DNA of 64,000 bases. Origin: a virus. The translations under genes were made by a program, and so were the position numbers. The notes under the pieces are model-generated. The model was given only the letters and a program-made list of their open reading frames with translations. It was not told the DNA's origin and did not search any database. Positions 33,570-41,987 of the stretch are shown piece after piece (the first letter of the stretch is position 1; every line of letters begins with the position of its first letter). Location of the stretch: positions 1-64,000 of IMG/VR virus record IMGVR_UViG_3300005096_000103. One strand, written 5' to 3'.

Positions 33570-35438
33570 CTAGTACTTTCCGTCAGTGCCACTACCAAAC
33601 TCTGCGCCATAGACGTAAGCGGGTATTGGCTCAAGTCCATGGATAGTATCGGACAGACCTGCTGCTGCAGCTTCGGTCAGACTTTTGCGTAGGTAACGAT
33701 GCTGCTGCTTCGCTAGCCACTTAGGACTGAGTAGAGGACTACGTGTCAACGGCTTTATTATCGGACGTACTCTAAGTTTACCCGTGTAGGTCTTGACTTC
33801 CGTAAGCCCTCTAGACTTTAGTCCTTCGATTATTGGACGCGTGAGTTCTGTGCCTGCGTTGAATTCATGTGTGTTTGCTCCGAGTATTGATCCCCGCAGG
33901 TCAGGGCTTAGCTTGACTTTAGCAGTCCGGGTTTCGTTTGTAAACTCCTTGTGCAGTGGTCCGTACGGTACGATGTCACCTGTAGTGTTATCCCCATATG
34001 GATCAGCCGTAACTCTGACGTAGTTAAGCTGTGACTTAGCTAGAAGCTCCGCGTGTCGCTTGTCTAAGTAGCTACCCGAGTTTTGATAGATAGACTGGAT
34101 CCCCTTAGCGATGTGAACTCTACCTGCGCCTAGTCCTTTGTAGGGTACGACGTCGTTAGGGAGAGGGACTCCTGTTGAAAGTAGGTCACCAGCATAGACA
34201 CTGTCTCCCGCTTTACGGATAGGGTCTATACCCGGTGGAACATACACTGTTCGTTGCTTACCCGAGTAGTTAACCGCTATGTTGAACCCGCCCTGTGGAG
34301 CAGAGTCTACTCTCTCAATTTTACCATTGTCAGAGGCTACTAGCGCTTTCTGTGTGAACGACTTTGGAAACTCTAAGAAGGCCTGGATACCTTTTAGACC
34401 ACGTAGACTGACGTCTTTCTTTGTTGCGATACGTACACCGTGCTTAGCGTTGAGGGCGAATTGCGTAAGGGGTTCACTAAGCGCTTGAGCACTGCGGACT
34501 CCGAGGTTAGTACCTATTGATGGGAACTGCCCACGCTCGTCGTACCCATAACATTTTTGGCACACGCCTTCCGGTAACTCACAAGTTAGTACACTGCGGA
34601 CAAGTAGCTCTCTTATGCCCTTACGCTTTAGGAGGGCGAGGTCCTGTGGCGTAATGACTTCGTTACGTCGTAAACCAGCTTTAGGTACATCCTTTGCAAC
34701 AAGTCTATCCACAGTAGAAGGTTCGTCTGACGACTCCATGACGCCATTAAATGTTCTGCAGTCGTCCTTAGCTACGACCTGTGCAGACATATTAGCAACC
34801 ATGATCTTAGCAAAAGCGCCAGGGTCTGCAACTGACTGCTTCGTTTGGACTGCAGCCCTCCTAGCTTCTGCGTTTGCTACCCAGACTTCCTCAGGTCGTA
34901 GACCCTCAGCATATGACCTAGCGATTAACCACGGAGTTACAGAGCCGTCACGCCGAGTAACAGCACCTGGAGAAGCTACCGTCTTAGACAGTTGTGCAAT
35001 AGAACCTCGACCACCAGAGTTGGCCATCATAGCCATATCAGATTTGTGAGACTTAACTGTGCCGAGTAGTGCATCCTGTGTATTAATTATGATGTTCTGG
35101 CGCTTAGTAACGTCACCTGGTAAAGTCGTTGAGAGAGGTCTCAGCTTCTTCATAGCCTTTCGAACAATAGGATCCCGCCTTGCGTAGTCAGGTGTGATGT
35201 CGTCAAGCCCTACAGAGATCCCTAGATAGGTCGCAGCTTCGTCCCCGATACTTTTTATCTTCTGTACGATACGACCATATGAACTAGGGTAGGTTTTCCC
35301 TATAAGGCTCAGCTTATCCTGGAGAACTCTCTTCGTGATAGGTTTATCAAACTTCGGGATCCCTTTGGGGATCTGCTCGTTAAATAACAGAGTCCCAAAA
35401 CTCATAGCCTTGTTATTCTTATTTTTCTTTGGTGGCAT
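33570..35438 (-). CDS. RNA polymerase beta-prime, C-terminal half, 622 aa
   Basis: Matches bacterial beta-prime from just before the bridge helix to the C-terminus. Residues about 68-80 (AATYLGISVGLDD) match ATRAGISIGIDD, residues 138-152 (MANSGGRGSIAQLSK) match the bridge helix, and residues 176-215 form a trigger-loop region ending in NMSAQVVAKDDC. A zinc site is conserved: C227, C286, C293, C296 (VLTCELPEGVCQKCYG). The trigger-loop catalytic His (H936 in E. coli) aligns with Ala190. It has no active-site Asp triad; that is supplied by the gene at 35972. The stop lies in a 22-nt direct repeat. Confidence 0.9.
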   Translation of the reverse strand: MPPKKNKNNKAMSFGTLLFNEQIPKGIPKFDKPITKRVLQDKLSLIGKTYPSSYGRIVQKIKSIGDEAATYLGISVGLDDITPDYARRDPIVRKAMKKLRPLSTTLPGDVTKRQNIIINTQDALLGTVKSHKSDMAMMANSGGRGSIAQLSKTVASPGAVTRRDGSVTPWLIARSYAEGLRPEEVWVANAEARRAAVQTKQSVADPGAFAKIMVANMSAQVVAKDDCRTFNGVMESSDEPSTVDRLVAKDVPKAGLRRNEVITPQDLALLKRKGIRELLVRSVLTCELPEGVCQKCYGYDERGQFPSIGTNLGVRSAQALSEPLTQFALNAKHGVRIATKKDVSLRGLKGIQAFLEFPKSFTQKALVASDNGKIERVDSAPQGGFNIAVNYSGKQRTVYVPPGIDPIRKAGDSVYAGDLLSTGVPLPNDVVPYKGLGAGRVHIAKGIQSIYQNSGSYLDKRHAELLAKSQLNYVRVTADPYGDNTTGDIVPYGPLHKEFTNETRTAKVKLSPDLRGSILGANTHEFNAGTELTRPIIEGLKSRGLTEVKTYTGKLRVRPIIKPLTRSPLLSPKWLAKQQHRYLRKSLTEAAAAGLSDTIHGLEPIPAYVYGAEFGSGTDGKY

Positions 35439-35441
35439 GTG

Positions 35442-35972
35442 CTAGCCCCTGTACCCTTTGAACATAGTGTTAACGTCAGTGGATACGCCTAGAGGTACTG
35501 ATAGCGCTGATACGCCTAGCGCTCCACCCCTAACATACTTATTCTTAGCGAGTACTTTAGCTGCACCCCCTATCAGGCTACTGGCTGGTTTGCTAGCGGC
35601 TGCACCGGTGACAGCTTTACCTACACCCTTGCCTACTGTGCTAGCTACTGCCTTACCTACACCCTTACTTGCTAGCCTCCCTAAGAGCCTGCCCCCTAGA
35701 CTAAGTAGTCCCGCCATCTTAGCCCCCTGCCCTCCAAAGCCTCCGGAACCTACGTTCGAGGTGTCGATGTTATATGACTTAGCCCAGTTGACAGTCTGGG
35801 TTCCGCGGTGGCGCTTACGTCTAGCTGGTCCTGACCTAAAGCCGCGGGGGATAGCACTCTTGTCGAGCATGGACTGCTCTAACTCAGAGACGATATTAGC
35901 CTGCTTGTAGACATTGATGCCTGCTAAGCGACTAACTATAACGTTATGCAATTGAGTGTGTGCACTGCGCAT
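35442..35972 (-). CDS. Gly/Ala-rich protein between RNA polymerase genes, 176 aa
   Basis: The N-terminal third is helical with K-x-A motifs (VYKQANIV, LDKSAIPR, GAKMAGLL) and a basic patch (PARRKRHRG). Residues about 85-160 are a Gly/Ala/Lys-rich repeat of GVGKAV type (GKGVGKAVTGAAASK), resembling amphipathic or membrane-interacting helices. Its start touches the end of the beta/beta-prime fusion and it lies three bases from the beta-prime C-terminal gene, so it is translated with both. It may be an accessory factor or a small virion protein. No family was recognised. Confidence 0.6.
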   Translation of the reverse strand: MRSAHTQLHNVIVSRLAGINVYKQANIVSELEQSMLDKSAIPRGFRSGPARRKRHRGTQTVNWAKSYNIDTSNVGSGGFGGQGAKMAGLLSLGGRLLGRLASKGVGKAVASTVGKGVGKAVTGAAASKPASSLIGGAAKVLAKNKYVRGGALGVSALSVPLGVSTDVNTMFKGYRG

Positions 35973-38900
35973 TACACGCCTCCTTTATTCCTAAGTGTGA
36001 TAGGCGTGTTAAGTGTTATCTCGTTGCGGTTGTACGCGGCTTTAGCTGCTTTAAGATCCTGGAAGATGCGCGCCTTACCTTTAGCCTGGCTCCCGGAGAA
36101 CGCCCCATACACTGCCTCGTGTTGTGGTTTAACGAGGAGGCTAGACTTCTTACCGTCTGAGAATATGAGATTAGACAAGGTCATACGCTTAGCTTCCTCT
36201 ACAGCCTTAGGCATTGAGGGGGTGTAGACCTGCATGGCATCGCCATCATAGTCTGCGTTCAAACCTTCTTCTGCAAAAGGGTTGAGCCGGATCGTCTTAC
36301 CTGGCACGGGTACAGCGTAAGCACCGATTAAGCCGAAGCGGTGTAGAGTCGGTGCTCGATTGATTAACACAGGCCTCTCTTTCAATTCGGCATTCAACTC
36401 GATCCTAGCCTCAGGTGTACGGTTATCCACCATGCCAATAGCCGCAACAGGCGCAGTACCCTTGCGGACTAGACGACGAGTTGTAAAGGGCTTGTACATT
36501 GACCAGAGCATGTCCTCTGGGATACCTACCTGGTCCAAACCAAGTGAGGGGTCAGGAGCTATGGTACCACGACCAGATAGTTGCTGTCTCTTCTTGATGA
36601 GCTTCTCGTGGAAGAACCCATACTTGGGGCTTGTCTCTCCCACGATCTGAGTCATGAAACCTTTGACACCACGTCCTAGAGTCTTAGCGTTGACAGGCGG
36701 GTTTGTTCCGAACACTGCACCAACAGCGTCGTAGAGTTGTTTGTTACTCTGTCCTGGTTCCTCCAAGGCTTTGAGTTCCTTAGGGGTGTTCTTGATAGAC
36801 TCGTTAACAAGTATAAGATCCTTATACAAGTAGTTAGGGTCAGAGATTAAAGCAGACCCGTCACTGGTTGTCACAACCGTACGCATGATAGGCGGGATAA
36901 CTGGGACCTTAGAGATGACGTACGCGTCTCCAGGTGACAAGTTCTGCTTCTTAAGAGAACCAATATACTTAAGCTGCCTCACCCACCCGTCAACTTGTGT
37001 TGCTGCGCTAGGTGATCGTATATTGATCTTCTGGGATATCTTAGCCTTTAGGGATCGCTCAAGTCCTGGGAGGTTTAGAGAGTTGAGCTTCGTCTTAACT
37101 GCAGCGCCTCCAGCTTCAGTGCTATACTTTGTGAACTCTATACCAGACATCCCTAGAAGCTCACGTGCAGGCTTTGCAAACACTGGATTCACTATAGGCT
37201 CAGCTAGTTTTATCTTAGACCACTTAGTTCCTGAGGGTCCTCCTGTAATACTGAAGTCGAATAGACCACCAGTCTCAGGGACGTACTTGGCTCCTCCGTT
37301 CTTAGAAGACTTGACCTTCATGATCCCAGCATTCTCTACTTCACGCTGGGCTAACGCATCAGTATCCTTATCTGTCATAGGCAACACACTAAAGATGTCA
37401 CCTTGCTTCTTAACGTTGATACCTCCGCCTTGCAGCATAGTCGTGTACTTGTTGAAGGCGTGAGACGTTTTGATGTCAGGGGTCGGGAGACCCAGCTGTA
37501 CCCTTCGCCAATACTCTTCGTTCTTATCTGACTTTACAGTGGAGCCCTCTTTGAGGATGGCGCGAGCGTCATGGGCTACAAGAGCCAAGAAGTCCATTGC
37601 ACCAAAGCTCTTTGCGCCCTCAGGGCCTCCACGTGTTGGCTGTCCATTAACATCAGTGGCGCCCACGCCTCGGGCTGAGAAGTTCGTCTCCGTGCTCTTG
37701 AACAGCTTGAGCATGTACTGCTGCCCTACCATTATATTAGGGATCTTCTTTCCGGTGATAGGGTCAGTGACGGTTTCCTTATCTTTGATCCCATGTTTCT
37801 TAAGCAGATCCTTTGCGAACTTGACACGATTGACGTTGTCGTAGTGAGGGAGCTGTATGACTTTACCTGTCTTCACTGCGACCTTTGAGATAGCTGTCTC
37901 GATAATCTGAGCAGGGTTGATGCGAGATACAACACCCGCGCTTGTGAGGAGCAGGTCGAGAGGCTTACCATCTTCACCCTGTGGCATCTCGTTATCTGGT
38001 ATAACTAAAGACACGACACCTTTGTTACCATATCGCCCAGCTAACTTATCCCCAACGCCCATAGGCTCAAGGGTTAACACTGTAACTTTGATAGAGCGAG
38101 GTGTGACCCTCACATCTTTAACAGTACCTTCGTGTTTATGTTCCCAGAGTATAGAAGCATCCCTGTAGGGTCTGACAAGACCTCGACTGAGGTTACCGAG
38201 AATCTCGTCCTCTGTTGACCTTACAACTTTCTTCACTGCTACAATGAGAAGTTCACCGGGCTTAATCTTTGAGCCGACTTTAGGTGCGCCACTCCTATCA
38301 ATGTTGTTGTACTCAGCAGCAGTAAACTTACCTCCGAAGTAAGTACGGTGTTTGTCTACCCCAGGTTCTATATTAGCAGTGATACTCAGCGAGTGCCTAT
38401 ACATGTGCTCGCTGGTCAGCTTATTCTTAGATGCACCCTCTGAGATAATTAGAGCATCATTAGAGTTGTAGCCCTTCCACGCCATGTAGGCTACCTTAAG
38501 ATTTGTCCCGCCCGCGTATCGACCGTCCTTAGTGAAGTTAGAATCAGCGAGGAAAGCACCCTTCTTAACCTTGTCACCCTTTGCAACGTTGACGCTATGG
38601 TCAAGCCTTGTCTTAGATGCGAAGGGGAAGTTCCTCGCATAAGGGACCTTGAACACCGAACCGTTGTTATCCTTTATATGTATCGTGTCTGTCTTCGTAT
38701 CTATTTTGCTGATAGTACCAGCGACAGGAGACTTAGGGAGGTGGATAGTCCCGAAGACATCCTCCATTGACTCCCCTGTCTTAGTGTTCCCCTGCACCTG
38801 AACCCAAGGTACTTCCCTGTTAACTAGCGGCAGCGATTGAGTCACTTGCTTCGCGCCCATGATAGCGCGATTCCCTTGCATTCCATTGATCCCCGGTACG

Positions 38901-40513
38901 ATATTCGTAGAAGGTGAATACATCGCTGCAGTACTCGGGACTTGATAGTCTACCTGGTTGCGAGAGACATTCTTAATCGTATCCCCAAACAAGACAGGCA
39001 CTTTGTTCTTTGTGATATCTGTCGTAGGGAAGGCAACGTTCTTCTTTGTAAAGTCTAAGACGTTGACGTACTCAAGCTTCTTCGTCTTTACGTTCTTTAG
39101 CAGTGAGAACATATCCCCTTCGTCGTTCACCGCCCCGTACGCTGTAACTCGAAGGTCTACACCTACACCCCCTGACTCAGGGGTACGGACAGGATCTAAG
39201 ATACCCAGGTGAGTTCCGTGCTGGTCCCGTGTTGAGTCTGGGACAGATCTGAGAGACGAGATACCCCCCTCCCCTAGAGATGTGACCTTGACCGCAGAGT
39301 CTAGGATCTCGATAGGGTTAATCTGTGACGGATTACTGGAGAGTGAGCTTGTAGTAATCAGTGTCTTAAGCGGACGACTGAAAGGGGTCGGAGGCATGAT
39401 ACTTTTAATTGTAGGATCTGCTGTACCATTGAGCTTGAACTTAACCTTAGACTGAAAAGCTCTACCCGCGTTCTTACTGATCCTCTCCCCAAAGAAAGTG
39501 TCTACAGTGTGTAGTGTCTTGAACTCTAGAGAGTCACGATCATCCTCAGGCTCAACTTTGTTATAAACCCTTAAGATCTTCTTGCTTGCAATCAAAAGAG
39601 CCTTGACGCTAACCCTGTCAAACTCCTGACCTAACGTAGTCTTTGTTACACGCTTGTGTAATACAGTGTTCTCGTACGCCTTAGCGATCTCACGTGCCAT
39701 ATCCTTGAGCGTAGGACTTGCCGTTCTATCTGACTCTTTAACGATCTTAAGATAGAGCTTACGTAGATTAGCCTGGGTATTCTTATTCGCCTTGCGATTA
39801 ACATCAACTAGCTTAGCACCCCACGCTTTCTTTACGTCAGCGGGTGATACCCCTAGCGTCTCCAATACAGGGTATAAAGGTATCTTAGTTGAGTCGTACT
39901 GTAAGTAGAACACGCCAGTCTCTGGAACCATAAAGATTCTAAAGTTACGCCCACGACCCAGGTTGAAGTTAGCTTCCAGGTCACCGTTGTTGCGTGTACG
40001 AGTGTAGACGCCAGGCTTAATACGCAGCTGATTTGACAGCGAGTACTCTGTGCCCTTTACCGTGAAGGTATGCCGAGGTGTCATCCAAGGAAGCTGCGCT
40101 ACAGTCTTCTTCTGCTTATCAACAACCTTTCCAGTCTTATTGTTGCGTATGATGAGCGTAGCACTCACCCGCTCGTTAAGAGACTTACCTACAAGGATAG
40201 CTTCTTTCTGTTCCTTTAACGTAAAGTCTTTCTTCTCTACGCTGATATCCTTCACTTCGAGGGAGAACTTCGTACCCTCCACAGGCATCGTCTTTGCGAG
40301 CGCTGCAACAGTCTGCTGCCTTATCCGCTCCCGCCTCTCTTCTGCAGAGGAGAGTACCCGATGCAACCCTTTGAGGTACCCCGTCTTCAACGTGTACGGC
40401 GTATCATCTCCCTCAGGATCCACCCCCGCAAGCTCTGCTGCCGAGGTAGGTTCCAGAGTATCCTCTTGCGAGTCAGCGCCATCTATCGCGAACCCACTTT
40501 CTTTATTAGCCAT
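35972..40513 (-). CDS. RNA polymerase beta fused to beta-prime N-terminal half, 1513 aa
   Basis: One chain carries beta and the first half of beta-prime. Beta signatures: FTVKGTEYSLSNQLRIKPGVY (fork region), GMQGNRAIMG, NSNDALIISEG, and GDKLAGRYGNKGVVSLV with EDGKPLDLLLTSAGVVSRIN. Beta-prime signatures near the C-terminus: WSKIKLAEPIVNPVF, KVPVIPPIMRTVV, RPVLINRAPTLHRFG and the catalytic NADYDGDAM (36233-36259), with all three Asp residues. No beta-prime N-terminal zinc ribbon Cys cluster is visible. ATG 40513 is preferred over ATG 40585 because GGAGGT lies seven bases upstream. Beta-prime continues in the gene at 33570. Confidence 0.93.
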   Translation of the reverse strand: MANKESGFAIDGADSQEDTLEPTSAAELAGVDPEGDDTPYTLKTGYLKGLHRVLSSAEERRERIRQQTVAALAKTMPVEGTKFSLEVKDISVEKKDFTLKEQKEAILVGKSLNERVSATLIIRNNKTGKVVDKQKKTVAQLPWMTPRHTFTVKGTEYSLSNQLRIKPGVYTRTRNNGDLEANFNLGRGRNFRIFMVPETGVFYLQYDSTKIPLYPVLETLGVSPADVKKAWGAKLVDVNRKANKNTQANLRKLYLKIVKESDRTASPTLKDMAREIAKAYENTVLHKRVTKTTLGQEFDRVSVKALLIASKKILRVYNKVEPEDDRDSLEFKTLHTVDTFFGERISKNAGRAFQSKVKFKLNGTADPTIKSIMPPTPFSRPLKTLITTSSLSSNPSQINPIEILDSAVKVTSLGEGGISSLRSVPDSTRDQHGTHLGILDPVRTPESGGVGVDLRVTAYGAVNDEGDMFSLLKNVKTKKLEYVNVLDFTKKNVAFPTTDITKNKVPVLFGDTIKNVSRNQVDYQVPSTAAMYSPSTNIVPGINGMQGNRAIMGAKQVTQSLPLVNREVPWVQVQGNTKTGESMEDVFGTIHLPKSPVAGTISKIDTKTDTIHIKDNNGSVFKVPYARNFPFASKTRLDHSVNVAKGDKVKKGAFLADSNFTKDGRYAGGTNLKVAYMAWKGYNSNDALIISEGASKNKLTSEHMYRHSLSITANIEPGVDKHRTYFGGKFTAAEYNNIDRSGAPKVGSKIKPGELLIVAVKKVVRSTEDEILGNLSRGLVRPYRDASILWEHKHEGTVKDVRVTPRSIKVTVLTLEPMGVGDKLAGRYGNKGVVSLVIPDNEMPQGEDGKPLDLLLTSAGVVSRINPAQIIETAISKVAVKTGKVIQLPHYDNVNRVKFAKDLLKKHGIKDKETVTDPITGKKIPNIMVGQQYMLKLFKSTETNFSARGVGATDVNGQPTRGGPEGAKSFGAMDFLALVAHDARAILKEGSTVKSDKNEEYWRRVQLGLPTPDIKTSHAFNKYTTMLQGGGINVKKQGDIFSVLPMTDKDTDALAQREVENAGIMKVKSSKNGGAKYVPETGGLFDFSITGGPSGTKWSKIKLAEPIVNPVFAKPARELLGMSGIEFTKYSTEAGGAAVKTKLNSLNLPGLERSLKAKISQKINIRSPSAATQVDGWVRQLKYIGSLKKQNLSPGDAYVISKVPVIPPIMRTVVTTSDGSALISDPNYLYKDLILVNESIKNTPKELKALEEPGQSNKQLYDAVGAVFGTNPPVNAKTLGRGVKGFMTQIVGETSPKYGFFHEKLIKKRQQLSGRGTIAPDPSLGLDQVGIPEDMLWSMYKPFTTRRLVRKGTAPVAAIGMVDNRTPEARIELNAELKERPVLINRAPTLHRFGLIGAYAVPVPGKTIRLNPFAEEGLNADYDGDAMQVYTPSMPKAVEEAKRMTLSNLIFSDGKKSSLLVKPQHEAVYGAFSGSQAKGKARIFQDLKAAKAAYNRNEITLNTPITLRNKGGV

Positions 40514-40585
40514 AGCGTACACCTCCCCTCGGGAGACTACTCTAGTTCCGTCCGGTCGTAAATGCCCTGCATAAACGTGCCTCAT

Positions 40586-40606
40586 AAATTGGTATAAGAT
40601 AGTAAC
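40586..40606 (+). promoter_or_regulatory. Candidate phage promoter motif, copy B
   Basis: AAATTGGTATAAGATAGTAAC lies about 75 bases before the micro-ORF at 40682. It is shared, with few changes, with 1667-1683 and 40892-40913. It also overlaps the region upstream of the RNA polymerase fusion on the other strand, so it could serve either direction. Confidence 0.5.
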
Positions 40607-40681
40607 TAAGATTCGTAGATCTAATCACTAAGCACGCAATAAGGCGTACTAGGTGAAGAGGTCGAAACTTTGGGAGTACGC

Positions 40682-40804
40682 ATGCGTACCAGAAACATCA
40701 TCGCGATCCTTATGATCGCTGCCGCACTAGTAGCGGGTGAGAGAAGTTCTCTCCCTGTTCGGTGCGGCGTTCCTACCACTTCGTCCATCGGGTCGAAGTG
40801 GTAG
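40682..40804 (+). CDS. Signal-peptide-like micro-protein, 40 aa
   Basis: MRTRN followed by IIAILMIAAALVAG reads as a signal peptide or single membrane anchor, then 20 polar residues with one Cys, ending at TAG. GGGAG lies about seven bases upstream of ATG and a promoter-like motif lies 75 bases upstream. Its 3' end is inside a 14-bp perfect hairpin, so the coding sequence and an RNA structure overlap. The G+C and short length leave doubt. Confidence 0.4.
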   Translation: MRTRNIIAILMIAAALVAGERSSLPVRCGVPTTSSIGSKW

Positions 40805-40834
40805 GAAGAGAGAACCCAAATGGATTCTCTTTTG
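40770..40834 (+). terminator. Two hairpins ending the micro-ORF transcript
   Basis: TTCCTACCACTTCG (40770-40783) pairs perfectly with CGAAGTGGTAGGAA (40794-40807) over a 10-nt loop. A second hairpin, AGAGAACCC (40809-40817) with GGATTCTCT (40822-40830, one mismatch), is followed by TTTG. The second looks like a rho-independent terminator; the first is stronger and may be a regulatory or stability element. Confidence 0.65.
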
Positions 40835-40891
40835 TTTAGTAAAACATACACCTCTTAACCTCACCCTCTAAGACCAAAAACAACCCCTATT

Positions 40892-40913
40892 AATTGGTAA
40901 AAGATATTAACAA
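40892..40913 (+). promoter_or_regulatory. Candidate phage promoter motif, copy C
   Basis: AATTGGTAAAAGATATTAACAA lies about 80 bases before the ATG of the basic protein at 40995. It is nearly identical to copy B (20 of about 22 positions). Confidence 0.5.
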
Positions 40914-40994
40914 TAGAATACTAGCTTGCTTGAATTCAATGCACAATATGGTGTGTTGGGTATTAGAGTGAGCGCCATAGTCCTTGGAGGGATT

Positions 40995-41333
40995 ATGTTT
41001 GGTTTCGGAAGAAAGAAGAACAGTCGCCGTGAGTTGGTTAACGTTTGTTGCGCTGTGATCGGAGGCCTCGCAGCCTCCGTCGTGGCTGGTTCGAGTATCG
41101 TCGGAGTAGGGGTCGCGAAAGCGGCTCTCGCCCCCTCGGGGGTGGCGGAGAGGACGGTAGTCCAGGTCCGCACAGTGAAGAAGTTGGCAAAGGTGATGGA
41201 GAAGGAGGAGAAGAAGGCGGCCAAGGCCAAGGCCAAGGCGCGTGCCAAGAAGCTTCAGGCGAAGTCGGCGAAGAAGGGAAAGAAGATCCGCAACGCCAAG
41301 CTCGACCAGTTGCTGGAGGCTTTCGCCGCGTAA
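40995..41333 (+). CDS. Basic, histone-H1-like tailed protein, 112 aa
   Basis: The start is ATG 40995 with GGAGGG upstream; an in-frame upstream extension to 40926 lacks a ribosome binding site. Residues about 12-45 are hydrophobic (ELVNVCCAVIGGLAASVVAGSSIVGVGVAKAAL), a possible membrane segment or packed core. Residues about 55-105 are a Lys/Ala tail (EKEEKKAAKAKAKARAKK..KSAKKGKKIRNAK), like histone H1 or AlgP C-terminal domains that bind DNA. The coding sequence is visibly richer in G+C than its neighbours. A strong terminator follows at 41350. It may compact DNA or bind RNA; unproven. Confidence 0.7.
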   Translation: MFGFGRKKNSRRELVNVCCAVIGGLAASVVAGSSIVGVGVAKAALAPSGVAERTVVQVRTVKKLAKVMEKEEKKAAKAKAKARAKKLQAKSAKKGKKIRNAKLDQLLEAFAA

Positions 41334-41349
41334 GCGGTGAGAGTCGGAG

Positions 41350-41382
41350 AAAGGACCTACTTATTGTGGGTCCTTTCTTTTT
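41350..41382 (+). terminator. Intrinsic terminator after basic protein gene
   Basis: AAAGGACC (41350-41357) pairs with GGTCCTTT (41369-41376) across an 11-nt loop and is followed by CTTTTTG. This is a standard rho-independent terminator for the upstream + strand gene. Confidence 0.85.
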
Positions 41383-41440
41383 GCTTAGAGGCAGCAAGCT
41401 TAACAGCTAAGGAGGTACACGCTAAAGATAGCTCATTCTT

Positions 41441-41480
41441 TAGGTAGGTTATACTGCTCTTAGGTAGGATATCTTACTGG
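41441..41480 (+). promoter_or_regulatory. Two 20-bp direct repeats before the second basic gene
   Basis: TAGGTAGG(T/A)TAT occurs at 41441 and again at 41461, exactly 20 bases apart (about two helical turns), ending about 20 bases before the start at 41500. The spacing suggests a protein-binding operator or a promoter duplication. A good ribosome-binding sequence (AAGGAGGT, 41409-41416) nearby has no start codon after it. Confidence 0.45.
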
Positions 41481-41499
41481 GTTCGTGCGGAGTTTTGTG

Positions 41500-41877
41500 A
41501 TGTCGAGTGGTGAAGTGTCAAGTGGTAGAATGTCGGGTAAAGGTAAGTCTGGGTTTACTTTGGTTAAGCCTCTTGTTAAGCCTCTTGCGGTAAAGAAAGG
41601 AAAGAAGAAGAGACGCAAGGAGTTTAAGAAGTATACAAAGAAACTCAAGTCGAATGACTCTGAGGGGATCTTAGCTGCGTTTACGCGCGGTGCGGAGGAT
41701 CATGGAATTGAATGGGCACTGCTTGGACTCGCGGTCTTGGCAATACCTGTTGGAGTTGCAATCCTTGCTGAGTACTCGTCAAGCCGCAGGTCTACGAGTG
41801 TAGACTGGGCTAAGCTTGTTGAGCTTATATCCCCTGTTATCCTGAAAGCGTTTAGGACAGTGCTCAGGATGCACTAG
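41500..41877 (+). CDS. Basic membrane-anchored protein, 125 aa
   Basis: ATG 41500 is preferred (GGAG seven bases upstream) over GTG 41485. Residues 1-50 are strongly basic (KKGKKKRRKEFKKYTKKLK). Residues about 72-92 form a hydrophobic segment (WALLGLAVLAIPVGVAILA), followed by a short C-terminal amphipathic helix. The arrangement suggests a membrane protein with a nucleic-acid-binding cytoplasmic tail. It is the third member of the + strand island inside the - strand virion module. No family was recognised. Confidence 0.65.
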   Translation: MSSGEVSSGRMSGKGKSGFTLVKPLVKPLAVKKGKKKRRKEFKKYTKKLKSNDSEGILAAFTRGAEDHGIEWALLGLAVLAIPVGVAILAEYSSSRRSTSVDWAKLVELISPVILKAFRTVLRMH

Positions 41878-41905
41878 AGTCGAAGACTGTAGAGTGTAGA
41901 CTTAC

Positions 41906-41986
41906 AACTAACACACGAACACAATGACACACAGACATAATAGCATACGAACATAATAGCATACTAACATACGCACATACGAACAG
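41906..41986. repeat. A/C-rich repeated leader-like sequence
   Basis: The gap between two converging genes contains several copies of an A/C-rich unit (CATACGAACATAATAGCATACTAACATACG, with ACGAACA recurring). Similar ACGAACA(T/G)AGTAACAA sequences stand directly before the genes at 49262 and 50483. It is G-poor on the + strand and unlikely to fold. Confidence 0.65.
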
Positions 41987-41987
41987 A

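Noticed and set aside
33570-40513. Calling the polymerase virion-packaged as fact
   Set aside because: The genes lie in the virion module, but location alone does not show packaging, so it is kept as a hypothesis.
40621-40851. - strand frame of 76 residues in the non-coding island
   Set aside because: It runs through hairpins and opposite the promoter-like motif region, with no clear ribosome binding site; the + strand micro-ORF is better supported.
41045-41410. Gly/Arg-rich + frame and Pro/Ser-rich - frames over the basic protein gene
   Set aside because: They are alternate readings of the G+C-rich Lys/Ala codons; the Lys/Ala frame has the good ribosome binding site and ends before the terminator.
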